A stretch of DNA of 64,000 nt from JAUMBM01 sp964441755 (GTDB taxonomy: Bacteria > Bacteroidota > Bacteroidia > Chitinophagales > Saprospiraceae): contig CAYTVG010000003.1 in assembly GCA_964441755.1 (NCBI GenBank), positions 277,964 to 341,963 on the forward strand, written 5' to 3'. A program made the translations under genes and the position numbers. The notes under the pieces are model-generated. The model was not told the origin of the DNA. It saw only the letters and a list, made by a program, of their open reading frames with translations, and searched no databases. Position 1 is the first letter of the stretch; every line of letters starts with the position of its first letter. Positions 7,583 through 15,072 of the stretch are shown piece after piece.

Positions 7583-9871
7583 TTATCGGCGACGATCGCG
7601 ATCACCGCCGCGGTCACCACCGCGACCACCGCGATCGTATCCGCCACGTCCGCCGCGATCACCGCCACGGTCGCCGCCGCGATCACGAGGTCCGCCACCA
7701 CCACCCTGCTGCTCATCATCATCGCGAGCACCTGCGGGGCGAGGCATGAGTGCCTTGCGGGAAAGACGGAGTTTGCCCGTCTTCTTATCCACGTCGATAA
7801 GTTTGACCTTGACAATATCCCCTTCTTTGAGGACATCCTCAACATTTTCTATACGACTGTGGCTAATCTCAGACACGTGCAACAAACCGCTTTTGCCATT
7901 GAATTCGACGAATACACCGTAAGGCTGTATGGTTTTGACTACAGCCTCGTATACGTCACCGATTTCGGGAGAGAAAGCGATGCGACGCACGCGCTCGATA
8001 GCCCGGTCGATTGAATCCTTGTTGGTAGCAGCGATGCTGACGATACCCTGATCACCCACCTCTTCGATACTGATGACCGTACCCGTTTCTGCCTGAATCT
8101 CCTGCACCACCTTGCCGCCAGGTCCGATGACAGCACCGATGAAGCTTTTCTCAATGAAGAGGCGCTCGATGCGGGGTGCATGCGGCTTGAGATCCGGTCG
8201 AGGCTCAGCGATGGTTTTAGCCATCTCGTTGAGGATATGCAGGCGACCTTCGCGAGCCTGTTCGAGTGCGCTTTCGAGCAACTCATAAGGCATGCCATCG
8301 ATCTTGATATCCATCTGACAGCCACAAATACCCTTTTCGGTACCTGTAACTTTGAAGTCCATATCACCCAGCGCATCCTCATCGCCCAGGATATCGGACA
8401 GGATAGCCGTCTTTCCGCCCTCTGCAATCAACCCCATGGCGATACCGGAGATAGCACTTCTAATCCTGATGCCGGCGTCCATCAGTGCCAGCGAACCAGC
8501 ACAGACCGTAGCCATAGAAGAGGATCCGTTGGACTCCAAAATATCACTCACCACCCGGATGGTGTAAGGTTGGTCGTTGACATCCGGCAGTACGCGGCGC
8601 AGTGAGCGCCCTGCCAGGTTGGCGTGGCCCACCTCACGGCGGCCGGGGCCGCGCATCGGTTTCACCTCACCTACAGAATAAGGCGGGAAATTATAGTGCA
8701 GCAGAAACTTATCGTAGTACAAGCCCAGCGCGTTATCAATCATAGCCTCATCCTGCTTTGTTCCCAGCGTAACAGAGGTAAGACTCTGCGTCTCTCCACG
8801 GGTGAAGACAGAAGAACCGTGCGCGGAAGGCAGGTAGTCGATCTCTGACCAGATAGGCCTGATTTCATTGAGTTTACGGCCATCGAGGCGAATATGCTCC
8901 TCCAGTACCATCGTTCTGACGACCTCTTTTTTGAGCTTGTCATAGTACTGGTCCAGCAACTTGGCATTGCTGCCCTCCTCGAGATAGGTTTCGCCCTTTT
9001 CGGCCAGGACGGCAGCCTTGACCTCATCTTTCACCGCCTTGAAGCCCTCTTTGCGCGTTGTCTTATCAGCAAAAGCATGGGTGATTGCGCTGACTTTATC
9101 CTTTCCGAACTTATAGACAAGCTCCTTAAGCTCCTCATTGCTGGGCAATACCGGTGCCGGCCGCTTATTGAGTGCCTTCTCCCCTACCAGTTCCGCCAGC
9201 CTTAGCTGCGCCTCGCACTGCACCTTAATGGCATCATGCGCAACACGAATAGCAGACACCAGATCATGCTCAGAGCACTCATTGGCCTCACCTTCCACCA
9301 TGACAACATCCTTCATAGAAGCCGCCACGATTACGTTGAGATCTGCACCCGTCAGTGCAGAAACAGTAGGATTGACAACAAACTCGCCATTGATACGAGC
9401 TACCCGAACCTCAGAGATAGGCCCGTCAAAAGGAATATCAGAGACCGTCAGTGCAGCGCTGGCAGCAAGTGCAGCCAATGCATCCGGCGGTGTATCCTTA
9501 TCAGCAGATATCAGGTTGATGATAATCTGCGTTTCATTCATATAACCATCGGGAAACAGCGGCCTGATAGCACGGTCGACCAGGCGCGATATAAGCACCT
9601 CGTAATCTGACAACTTTGTTTCCCTGCGGAAGAAGTTGCCGGGGATTCGGCCTGCGGAAGCAAATTTCTCCTGATAATCGACGGACAGCGGGAAAAAATC
9701 CTGCCCTTCCTTCATTTCTTTGTTGGATACAACAGAGCAAAACATCATAGTATTGCCCATGCGAACGACCACGGAGCCGTCGGCCTGGGTCGCAAGTTTA
9801 CCTGTTTCAATGGTAACAGTTCTGCCATCCGGCAGGTCAAAAGAGGTGGTTGTTGGAATCTGACGTCCCAT
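7583..9871 (-). CDS. pnp: Polyribonucleotide nucleotidyltransferase (PNPase)
   Basis: A 3'-5' phosphorolytic exoribonuclease and polymerase of the RNA-decay machinery; homotrimeric in known cases. It shows two RNase PH domains (about residues 10-230 and 310-540), with the FFRRETKLSDYEVLISRLVDRAIRPLFP and GPGRREVGHANLAGRSL signatures. A KH domain follows (FIGAVIGPGGKVVQEIQ, about 560-620), then an S1 domain (GDVYEAVVKTIQPYGVFVEF, about 630-700). Unlike the E. coli enzyme it ends in a 52-residue tail (about 711-762) of Gly, Arg and Asp with seven RGG triplets, likely disordered and RNA-binding. It lies downstream of rpsO, the classic order, but a hairpin separates the two. Two palindromes follow it. 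Confidence 0.97.
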   Translation of the reverse strand: MGRQIPTTTSFDLPDGRTVTIETGKLATQADGSVVVRMGNTMMFCSVVSNKEMKEGQDFFPLSVDYQEKFASAGRIPGNFFRRETKLSDYEVLISRLVDRAIRPLFPDGYMNETQIIINLISADKDTPPDALAALAASAALTVSDIPFDGPISEVRVARINGEFVVNPTVSALTGADLNVIVAASMKDVVMVEGEANECSEHDLVSAIRVAHDAIKVQCEAQLRLAELVGEKALNKRPAPVLPSNEELKELVYKFGKDKVSAITHAFADKTTRKEGFKAVKDEVKAAVLAEKGETYLEEGSNAKLLDQYYDKLKKEVVRTMVLEEHIRLDGRKLNEIRPIWSEIDYLPSAHGSSVFTRGETQSLTSVTLGTKQDEAMIDNALGLYYDKFLLHYNFPPYSVGEVKPMRGPGRREVGHANLAGRSLRRVLPDVNDQPYTIRVVSDILESNGSSSMATVCAGSLALMDAGIRIRSAISGIAMGLIAEGGKTAILSDILGDEDALGDMDFKVTGTEKGICGCQMDIKIDGMPYELLESALEQAREGRLHILNEMAKTIAEPRPDLKPHAPRIERLFIEKSFIGAVIGPGGKVVQEIQAETGTVISIEEVGDQGIVSIAATNKDSIDRAIERVRRIAFSPEIGDVYEAVVKTIQPYGVFVEFNGKSGLLHVSEISHSRIENVEDVLKEGDIVKVKLIDVDKKTGKLRLSRKALMPRPAGARDDDEQQGGGGGPRDRGGDRGGDRGGRGGYDRGGRGGDRGGDRDRRR

Positions 9872-10195
9872 AGATAGATAATTATCTGATTAAAAAAACG
9901 CTCGGGTTGTCGCTTTTCACCCTAAAAATACTCGTAAACTGTAGTAACGATAACAAACGCGAGGAAGTTGCGCCGTTGCGAGAAGGGAAGCCGATAGAGA
10001 AAAGATCGCCTGTTGCCTGACCCGCCAGGAAAAGAAAGTTCACTCGTTTTGATCGCTGCCGACAGATCGCTTTGGGTGTCGGACTTGAGTTGCACAGGCC
10101 GGACGTGCGATGGTCAGGACACAGCAGCCGGGGTAATTTCTTTTTTCGTAAAAAGAAAGCGCCAATCCCTGTGGAATGACGCTTTCTTTTTCTCT
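9872..10195. other. 324-bp rpsO-pnp intergenic region
   Basis: No gene is seen. It holds the rpsO terminator (10151-10190) and, nearer pnp, a long presumed leader with GCG-rich inverted segments near 9955-10000 (GCGAGGAAGTTGCG and GTTGCGAGAAGGG). PNPase leaders are autoregulated in some bacteria, but I see no specific proof of that here. Confidence 0.5.
10151..10190 (-). terminator. rpsO terminator
   Basis: 11-bp stem AAAAGAAAGCG with its complement, separated by 18 nt, directly after the rpsO stop codon at 10196. The outer A/T part gives a U-tract on the minus transcript. It separates rpsO from pnp and may act as a partial terminator or processing site. Confidence 0.75.
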
Positions 10196-10471
10196 TTACT
10201 TACGGATACCTAACTTTTCTATCAGATCGCGATAGCGCTGGATATCTTTGTGTGCCAGGTACTGCAGCAACTGCTTGCGACGACCTACCAACGAGAGCAG
10301 TGCACGACGGCAGGAGTGATCCTTGTGGTGCCCTTTCAGGTGGTTGCTCATCTCCTGGATGCGGAATGTGAAGAGCGCGATCTGCGCCTCTGTGTTGCCG
10401 GTGTTCGTCTCAGAACCACCGTACTGGCGGAAAATTTCCGCCTTTTTTTCTTTAGAAAGATATTCTGCCAT
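10196..10471 (-). CDS. rpsO: 30S ribosomal protein S15
   Basis: Primary 16S rRNA-binding protein of the small-subunit platform; also at the inter-subunit bridge. 91 residues is close to the usual 89. Family signatures are visible: GSETNTGNTEAQIALFT, MSNHLKGHHKDHSCRRALL and the C-terminal LVGRRKQLLQYL. The start is the first ATG, with a TAnnTTTG minus-7 box 45 nt upstream. It lies ahead of pnp on the same strand. Confidence 0.98.
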   Translation of the reverse strand: MAEYLSKEKKAEIFRQYGGSETNTGNTEAQIALFTFRIQEMSNHLKGHHKDHSCRRALLSLVGRRKQLLQYLAHKDIQRYRDLIEKLGIRK

Positions 10472-10515
10472 TGTTTTTAAGCCAGTAGTGATTACGAAAA
10501 TCAGTTATAGCGCCA

Positions 10516-10523
10516 CAAAGGTA
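10516..10523 (-). promoter_or_regulatory. Putative minus-7 box of rpsO
   Basis: On the minus strand this reads TACCTTTG followed by TGGCGC. The box is a full match to TAnnTTTG. The trailing TGGC is also found after the boxes of etfB and fabD. Confidence 0.55.
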
Positions 10524-10592
10524 ATAATCTTTGCCTGAAATTTTGCTTATTTCTTTCAAATTAATATTATTCTGAGGCCAGCGATAAAGCAA

Positions 10593-10622
10593 GCGGGCTT
10601 ATGGCTGCAGCCACAAGCCCGC
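10593..10622 (-). terminator. Second etfA downstream hairpin
   Basis: The stem GCGGGCTT/AAGCCCGC encloses a further self-complementary TGGCTGCAGCCA. It follows the hairpin at 10627-10671 downstream of etfA. Confidence 0.65.
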
Positions 10623-10626
10623 ATTG

Positions 10627-10671
10627 TCAGCTGCGGTTAGCTTTTTTTAAAAAAAACCTAACCGCAGCTGA
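10627..10671 (-). terminator. First etfA terminator hairpin
   Basis: 14-bp outer stem TCAGCTGCGGTTAG and its complement around a T7/A8 centre that can extend the helix. It starts 19 nt after the etfA stop codon. Tandem palindromes after a gene end recur in this window. Confidence 0.7.
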
Positions 10672-10690
10672 GTCCATAAAGCAGCCGCAG

Positions 10691-11647
10691 CTAGCGGGCC
10701 TTATACCTCCGGAAAGCTTCTGTGAGCTGTGGTACCACCTCAAACAGGTCGCCAACAACACCATAATCTGCCGCCTTGAAGAAAGGTGCTTCCGGATCTT
10801 TGTTGATCACCACAATTGTCTTCGAACTATTGACCCCTGCCAGGTGCTGTATAGCTCCGGAAATACCGATAGCGATGTAGAGATTGGGGCGAATCGCGAT
10901 GCCCGTCTGTCCGACATGCTCATGGTGAGGACGCCAGTGTGCATCAGCTACCGGACGAGAACAAGCCGTAGTAGCACCCAGTACGGAAGCAAGCTCCTCT
11001 ACCATACCCCAATTTTCAGGACCTTTCATCCCCCTGCCTGCTGAGACAACCAGTTCTGCTTCCGGCAGTGGCACAATACCTTCTACCCTTTTTACTTCCA
11101 CAACTTTCACCTGAGAAGCAGGAAGTGATACGCTGAGCATCTCGACAGGTTTTTCCTCACCCACCACTTCAGGCGGCAATGCATTGCCCATCAGTGAGAG
11201 CAATTTTATGTCTGAAGTAATTTCGAGTTCAACGATTGCCTTACCACTGAACACAGGTTTTTTGACGCGGAAGCCGCCATCGAGCGTTGGCAGTGCATTG
11301 ACAGCCGGTGCTGAGCCCGCATTGAGGCGGGCAGCCAGGCGTCCGAGCAACGATTTGCCCGTATAAGAGTGCGCCAGCACAACCACTTTGGCGCCAAGCT
11401 GTGTACTCACCTCAGCAATGGCCGCAGCATATACTTTAGCATCAAAAGAAGCAAGCTGCGGAGCATCGACAGCCACCACCCGATCAGCGCCATAGCGCCC
11501 GAGCTGTGCAGCATCAGCAGCATTGCCAAGCGCCAGCGCAACGGCAGGAACTCCCATAAGGCGAGCCGTCTTTACACCATAAGTAACTGCTTCCAGGGCC
11601 GATCTTTTGAATTGGCCGGCTGTAGATTCAGCATATATAAGTACCAT
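10691..11647 (-). CDS. etfA: Electron transfer flavoprotein, alpha subunit
   Basis: The FAD-binding subunit of the soluble ETF heterodimer, which takes electrons from acyl-CoA and related dehydrogenases and passes them to ETF:quinone oxidoreductase. 318 residues, normal length. The N-terminal ETF domain spans about 1-180 and the C-terminal FAD domain about 195-318. The latter has the signatures VVSAGRGMKGPENWGMVEELA, GQTGIAIRPNLYIAIGISGAIQH and SKTIVVINKDPEAPFF. It lies 23 nt downstream of etfB in the same transcription unit and is followed by two hairpins. Confidence 0.97.
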   Translation of the reverse strand: MVLIYAESTAGQFKRSALEAVTYGVKTARLMGVPAVALALGNAADAAQLGRYGADRVVAVDAPQLASFDAKVYAAAIAEVSTQLGAKVVVLAHSYTGKSLLGRLAARLNAGSAPAVNALPTLDGGFRVKKPVFSGKAIVELEITSDIKLLSLMGNALPPEVVGEEKPVEMLSVSLPASQVKVVEVKRVEGIVPLPEAELVVSAGRGMKGPENWGMVEELASVLGATTACSRPVADAHWRPHHEHVGQTGIAIRPNLYIAIGISGAIQHLAGVNSSKTIVVINKDPEAPFFKAADYGVVGDLFEVVPQLTEAFRRYKAR

Positions 11648-11670
11648 AAGGTCAGAACTTTAATAGTAAA

Positions 11671-12414
11671 TTAGATAACTTTAGCTTCTTCGTGCAACAG
11701 ACGAACGAGTTCATCCATCTGATCCGCTGCCAGCAATTTGACAGAAGATTTTACTGGTGGCAGGCTGTAACCCACGGCTTTGACCCACTCTTCTGTGCCG
11801 GTTGCAGGAAGCACCTGCAATGGCTTAGACTTGGCCATCATAATACCACGCATGTTAGGAATGCGCTGCTCTGCAAGCCCCTTTGCAGCACTCAGTACGA
11901 AAGGAGTATCAAGCTGCACAACCTCTGCCCCACCTTCAATTTCGCGGGTGACTGTAGCTGTGCTGCCCGCAACATCTAGTTGGGTGGCATAAGAAATATA
12001 AGGCTGATCGAGCAACTCAGCTATCATAGCCCCTACTTCCGAACCATTGTAATCAATGGTCTCCTTACCTGTCATGACCAGATCATAACCTTGTGCCTGT
12101 GCGTAAGCGGCAATCTGTCGTGCCACAAACAAACTGCTCACCTGCTCGCCCACATCAATACGCACAGCATCGTGTGCGCCGATGGCCAGTCCTTTGCGGA
12201 TGATAGCATCGTTATCTGCCGGTCCCACATTGATAAGCGTAACACTCCCCCCCAGCGTCTCCGTCAGTTCGAGCGCGCGCACCAGCGCATACCATTCATC
12301 ATAAGGATTCATGATATATTGCACCCCGTTGGTATCGAGGCTTTTGCCATCGGGTGCCAGCACAATTTTTGTGGTGGTATCCGGGGTTTTGCTAACACAA
12401 ACCAGTATTTTCAT
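11671..12414 (-). CDS. etfB: Electron transfer flavoprotein, beta subunit
   Basis: The AMP-binding partner of EtfA. 247 residues with the expected N-terminus (MKILVCVSKTPDTTTKI), the mid-protein segment YDLVMTGKETIDYNGSEVGAMIAELL and the C-terminal domain including RGIMMAKSKPLQV. It is first in the etfBA operon, with a minus-7 box (12442-12449) 27 nt upstream of the start codon. No ETF dehydrogenase or quinone oxidoreductase gene is nearby. Confidence 0.97.
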   Translation of the reverse strand: MKILVCVSKTPDTTTKIVLAPDGKSLDTNGVQYIMNPYDEWYALVRALELTETLGGSVTLINVGPADNDAIIRKGLAIGAHDAVRIDVGEQVSSLFVARQIAAYAQAQGYDLVMTGKETIDYNGSEVGAMIAELLDQPYISYATQLDVAGSTATVTREIEGGAEVVQLDTPFVLSAAKGLAEQRIPNMRGIMMAKSKPLQVLPATGTEEWVKAVGYSLPPVKSSVKLLAADQMDELVRLLHEEAKVI

Positions 12415-12441
12415 GAGCCTGTTGGTTTTATTTTACTGCCA

Positions 12442-12449
12442 CAAAAGTA
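12442..12449 (-). promoter_or_regulatory. Putative minus-7 box of etfBA
   Basis: Minus strand TACTTTTG followed by TGGCAG, a full match to TAnnTTTG, 27 nt before the etfB start codon. It shares the trailing TGGC with the rpsO and fabD boxes. Confidence 0.55.
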
Positions 12450-12564
12450 AGTAATTTACACCAAATAATTGCTTTTAGCGAAAATTCGCTAATGATTTTG
12501 TTGCAATGTATGGGTCAGTATGGTCAGGAGGTGGTAGTCATAAATAGACATTTGAAAAAGTGGA

Positions 12565-12592
12565 TTGGTTGCCGAAAAAATGAGTAGTTTTG
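12565..12592 (+). promoter_or_regulatory. Promoter with TTG-N17-TAGTTTTG
   Basis: The minus-33 element TTG (12565-12567), a 17-nt spacer and TAGTTTTG (12585-12592) match the Bacteroidota consensus in both boxes and spacing. It is the best complete promoter I found in this window. It overlaps the two most upstream in-frame start codons of the TPR gene, so it argues for the start at 12607. Confidence 0.65.
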
Positions 12593-12606
12593 TAAAAAAT
12601 GTCGTT

Positions 12607-12939
12607 ATGACCGCCAATAGACTCAGCATGCTGCTCGAGCTGCTCCGGGAGAGTCCGCACGACAGCTTCCTGTTGTTTGCGATTGCTAAAGAATATGAAA
12701 AGACCGGTGATAAGGAGCAAGCGCTTCAGTACTATCAGCGTCTACAGCGCGATGATCCCGACTATGTGGGCACCTATTATCATCTTGGGAAGTTGTATGA
12801 ACAGCTACAGGACGCTACGGCTGCCTTTCGCACTTACAGTTCGGGCATGGACGTTGCCCGGCGTCTGCTTGATCAGCACGCCTATAGTGAGTTGGCAGGG
12901 GCCCGACTTGCTCTGGGTGACGAGGATGACTTCCTTTAG
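12607..12939 (+). CDS. Small TPR protein
   Basis: A 110-residue cytoplasmic protein with about two tetratricopeptide repeats (FAIAKEYEKTGDKEQALQYYQRL and YYHLGKLYEQLQDATAAFRTYSSG). Such short TPR proteins act as adaptors; partner unknown. In-frame ATGs exist at 12565 and 12580, but a well-formed promoter overlaps them, so the ATG at 12607 (MTANRLSMLLELL) is preferred. It implies a very short leader. It lies divergent from etfB. The next plus-strand gene starts 263 bp downstream. Confidence 0.8.
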   Translation: MTANRLSMLLELLRESPHDSFLLFAIAKEYEKTGDKEQALQYYQRLQRDDPDYVGTYYHLGKLYEQLQDATAAFRTYSSGMDVARRLLDQHAYSELAGARLALGDEDDFL

Positions 12940-13202
12940 TACCCGCTTACAATGACATCAGAGCGCATTGTGTATTGACGGCCGAAGGCAGCGACGAGCA
13001 AAAGTGACTCGTTTTGAAAGAGCATAATCGATTTCAGGGGGCCAGTGTAAACAGGTATACATCTGCTTAAGGAGCCCTATCCTGAATCTGCCGAAAAATC
13101 CCGGGCTCGTGTTTACAGCTGCAGCTATCGACAGCAGACAGACAGTCAGCTGCCAACCTGCAGCAGCTCCCTGTTATTTTTTTGTCCAAAGCATTCATTT
13201 TC

Positions 13203-13931
13203 ATGACATTTGATATAACTATCCCCGTTCTCAACGAGGAAACTACCCTCACACAAAACGTCAGTAAGCTCCACAGCTTTCTCAGCGACCGCTACCCGCA
13301 GAGAGACCGCTGGCGCATAGTTATTGCCGATAATGGATCTACCGACAATACGCGGGCGCTGGCGCAGCAGCTCAGCGAGCAACTGCCAGGTGTCAGTTGG
13401 CTGAGTGTTCCGCGCAAAGGTGTAGGCCTTGCACTGAAGACCTCCTGGTCGCAGTCGGCTGCCGACATTGTGGGCTATATGGATCTTGATCTGGCCACGG
13501 ATCTGCGGCATTTTCCCGAGGCTATCGCTGCCATTGAAGAACAAGGCTACGAGCTGGTCTACGGCAGCCGTCTGCATCCCCGGGCAAAGGTCATCGGCCG
13601 ACCATTAAAGCGCGAAATCTCTTCCCGGGTTTTTAACTGGCTGCTAAAAGCCTACCTCCGGGTTGATTTTTCTGATGGTATGTGCGGATTCAAGTGGCTG
13701 CGGCGCGATATCTACCCTGCCCTTTTTGAAGCAGGCGCTCAGAATGACGGCTGGTTTTTTAGCACAGAACTGCTCACTGTTGCCGAGTGGCAAAGGCGAA
13801 AAATTTTTGAGCTACCCGTAACCTGGACGGATGATACCAGCAGCAGCAGGGTAAAAATCATTCCTCTGGCCAAGCGTTACCTGCAAGCTATGGTAGCTCT
13901 GCAGAAGAAAAAGCCGGTAGCTCGCGGCTGA
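13203..13931 (+). CDS. Family 2 glycosyltransferase, dolichyl-phosphate-sugar synthase-like
   Basis: A 242-residue inverting GT-A glycosyltransferase. Its N-terminus FDITIPVLNEETTL, the nucleotide-sugar motif IADNGSTDNT and the metal-binding DLDLATD resemble polyprenyl-phosphate hexosyltransferases (DPM1/GtrB-like). The conserved region after it (GSRLHPRAKV.GRPLKREISSRVFNW) fits too. No C-terminal membrane helices are present. It probably charges undecaprenyl phosphate or an acceptor in polysaccharide synthesis; donor unknown. The start at 13203 gives the conserved strand directly; an upstream ATG at 13182 would add seven residues. It heads a plus-strand group with an aldo/keto reductase and a FAD oxidoreductase. 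Confidence 0.85.
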   Translation: MTFDITIPVLNEETTLTQNVSKLHSFLSDRYPQRDRWRIVIADNGSTDNTRALAQQLSEQLPGVSWLSVPRKGVGLALKTSWSQSAADIVGYMDLDLATDLRHFPEAIAAIEEQGYELVYGSRLHPRAKVIGRPLKREISSRVFNWLLKAYLRVDFSDGMCGFKWLRRDIYPALFEAGAQNDGWFFSTELLTVAEWQRRKIFELPVTWTDDTSSSRVKIIPLAKRYLQAMVALQKKKPVARG

Positions 13932-13987
13932 CCCCCGGCCGCTGAGGACAGGAAGGAAGGAATAAGGGGCTAAATCCAGCAATATTG

Positions 13988-14005
13988 CGGCGGCGATTGC
14001 CGCCG
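13988..14005 (+). repeat. Short GGCGGC-loop-GCCGCC palindrome
   Basis: CGGCGGC-GATT-GCCGCCG, a 7-bp hairpin 56 nt after the glycosyltransferase stop. It shares the core of the large gene-end hairpins but lacks their AT-rich outer arms. Confidence 0.4.
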
Positions 14006-14097
14006 AAATGCATACTGAGTGTGTAAACCTTTAAAAAAAGGTCTTTAACGAATAAAAGCCCGCCTTGGGGCAAACACATAACTTTGTAGGCCACCCG

Positions 14098-14116
14098 CCC
14101 GCCGACCTGCGGCGGG
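14098..14116 (+). repeat. GC-rich hairpin before the aldo/keto reductase gene
   Basis: CCCGCCG-ACCTG-CGGCGGG, 7-bp stem, 28 nt upstream of the start codon at 14145. It could influence translation or be a remnant of the dispersed GC-rich hairpin family; function unknown. Confidence 0.35.
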
Positions 14117-14144
14117 TAAGCGTCATACATTTTAACCAGCGACT

Positions 14145-15062
14145 ATGCGACCAATGCCGCTCATCTTGGGAACAGCCATGTGGGGCTGGACGACCAGCCC
14201 AGCCATGGCGATGGATCTGCTCGACCAGTTTTATGCTGCCGGCGGGCGGGCTGTCGACACAGCTACCAACTACCCCATCAACAAAAACCCGGCCGATTTC
14301 AGGCAGGCTGAGCGACTGCTGGCCGACTGGATTCGCGCACACGGGGTCAGCGATCTCTCGCTCACCGTAAAAGTGGGCAGCATCAACAACCTGCGCACAC
14401 CCGACAATAATCTCAACAAGAGCTTTTTATTACTCAACCTTGACCAATACGAGGCCCTTTTTGGTAGTAACCTCCATACTTTCATGCTCCACTGGGACAA
14501 CCGCGATGATGAAGCGGAGATACGCGAAACCCTTGAGGTGATGGCTTTGGCTGCCGCCCGAGGCCTGCAACCGGGCCTGAGCGGCATTCGTTACCCCGAG
14601 ATTTACCATCGCCTCAACCAGGAAGAGATGCTTGGCCTTGATTTCGTCATACAAATTAAGCACAACCTCCTGCAGAGCGATTACAGCCGCTACCACTATT
14701 TTCATGGGCGGCCTTGCTTTGTTGCCTACGGCATCAATGCCGGCGGACTCAAGCTCAACCCTGCCGATTACGGCCCTGCCGCAAGCCTGATCGCCCGTGG
14801 CGGACAGGCAGCGCAGCCGCTGCCGCTGCTCGATGAACTACAGCAGTGGCTGTTTGCAAAAAAAATTGGTGAAAGACGCGTACTACCTGCCAATATGAAC
14901 CAACTGGGCATGCTATACGCCTGCTTCCAGCCCGATATGGCTGCCGTTGTCATCGGCCCTTCCAGTCCCGGGCAATTGGCAGAAACCCTCGACTGGGCTT
15001 CGACACTGCAGCATACTGACTACAGTGATCTTTACCGGGAGCTGGCAGATATGGCGCACTAA
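14145..15062 (+). CDS. Aldo/keto reductase family protein
   Basis: A 305-residue TIM-barrel oxidoreductase. The catalytic tetrad of the aldo/keto reductases can be placed: D38 and Y43 in VDTATNYP, K76 in LTVKVGS and H116 in FMLHWDN. The start of strand 1 (LGTAMWGW) and the late NADPH-binding segment (MAAVVIGPSSPGQLAETL) also fit. Substrate unknown; the neighbouring glycosyltransferase and FAD oxidoreductase suggest sugar or polysaccharide modification. The FAD oxidoreductase start codon follows after 10 nt, so the two are probably co-transcribed. The start at 14145 gives the usual short lead before strand 1. Confidence 0.8.
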   Translation: MRPMPLILGTAMWGWTTSPAMAMDLLDQFYAAGGRAVDTATNYPINKNPADFRQAERLLADWIRAHGVSDLSLTVKVGSINNLRTPDNNLNKSFLLLNLDQYEALFGSNLHTFMLHWDNRDDEAEIRETLEVMALAAARGLQPGLSGIRYPEIYHRLNQEEMLGLDFVIQIKHNLLQSDYSRYHYFHGRPCFVAYGINAGGLKLNPADYGPAASLIARGGQAAQPLPLLDELQQWLFAKKIGERRVLPANMNQLGMLYACFQPDMAAVVIGPSSPGQLAETLDWASTLQHTDYSDLYRELADMAH

Positions 15063-15072
15063 CCTCCTCCCA

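Noticed and set aside
7583..7738. Tandem DNA repeat at the 3' end of pnp as a CRISPR-like or satellite array
   Set aside because: The periodic GC-rich sequence is simply the coding sequence of the RGG tail; there are no spacers.
10013..10213. 66-codon plus-strand frame in the rpsO-pnp gap
   Set aside because: It runs through the rpsO terminator hairpin and has no coding character.
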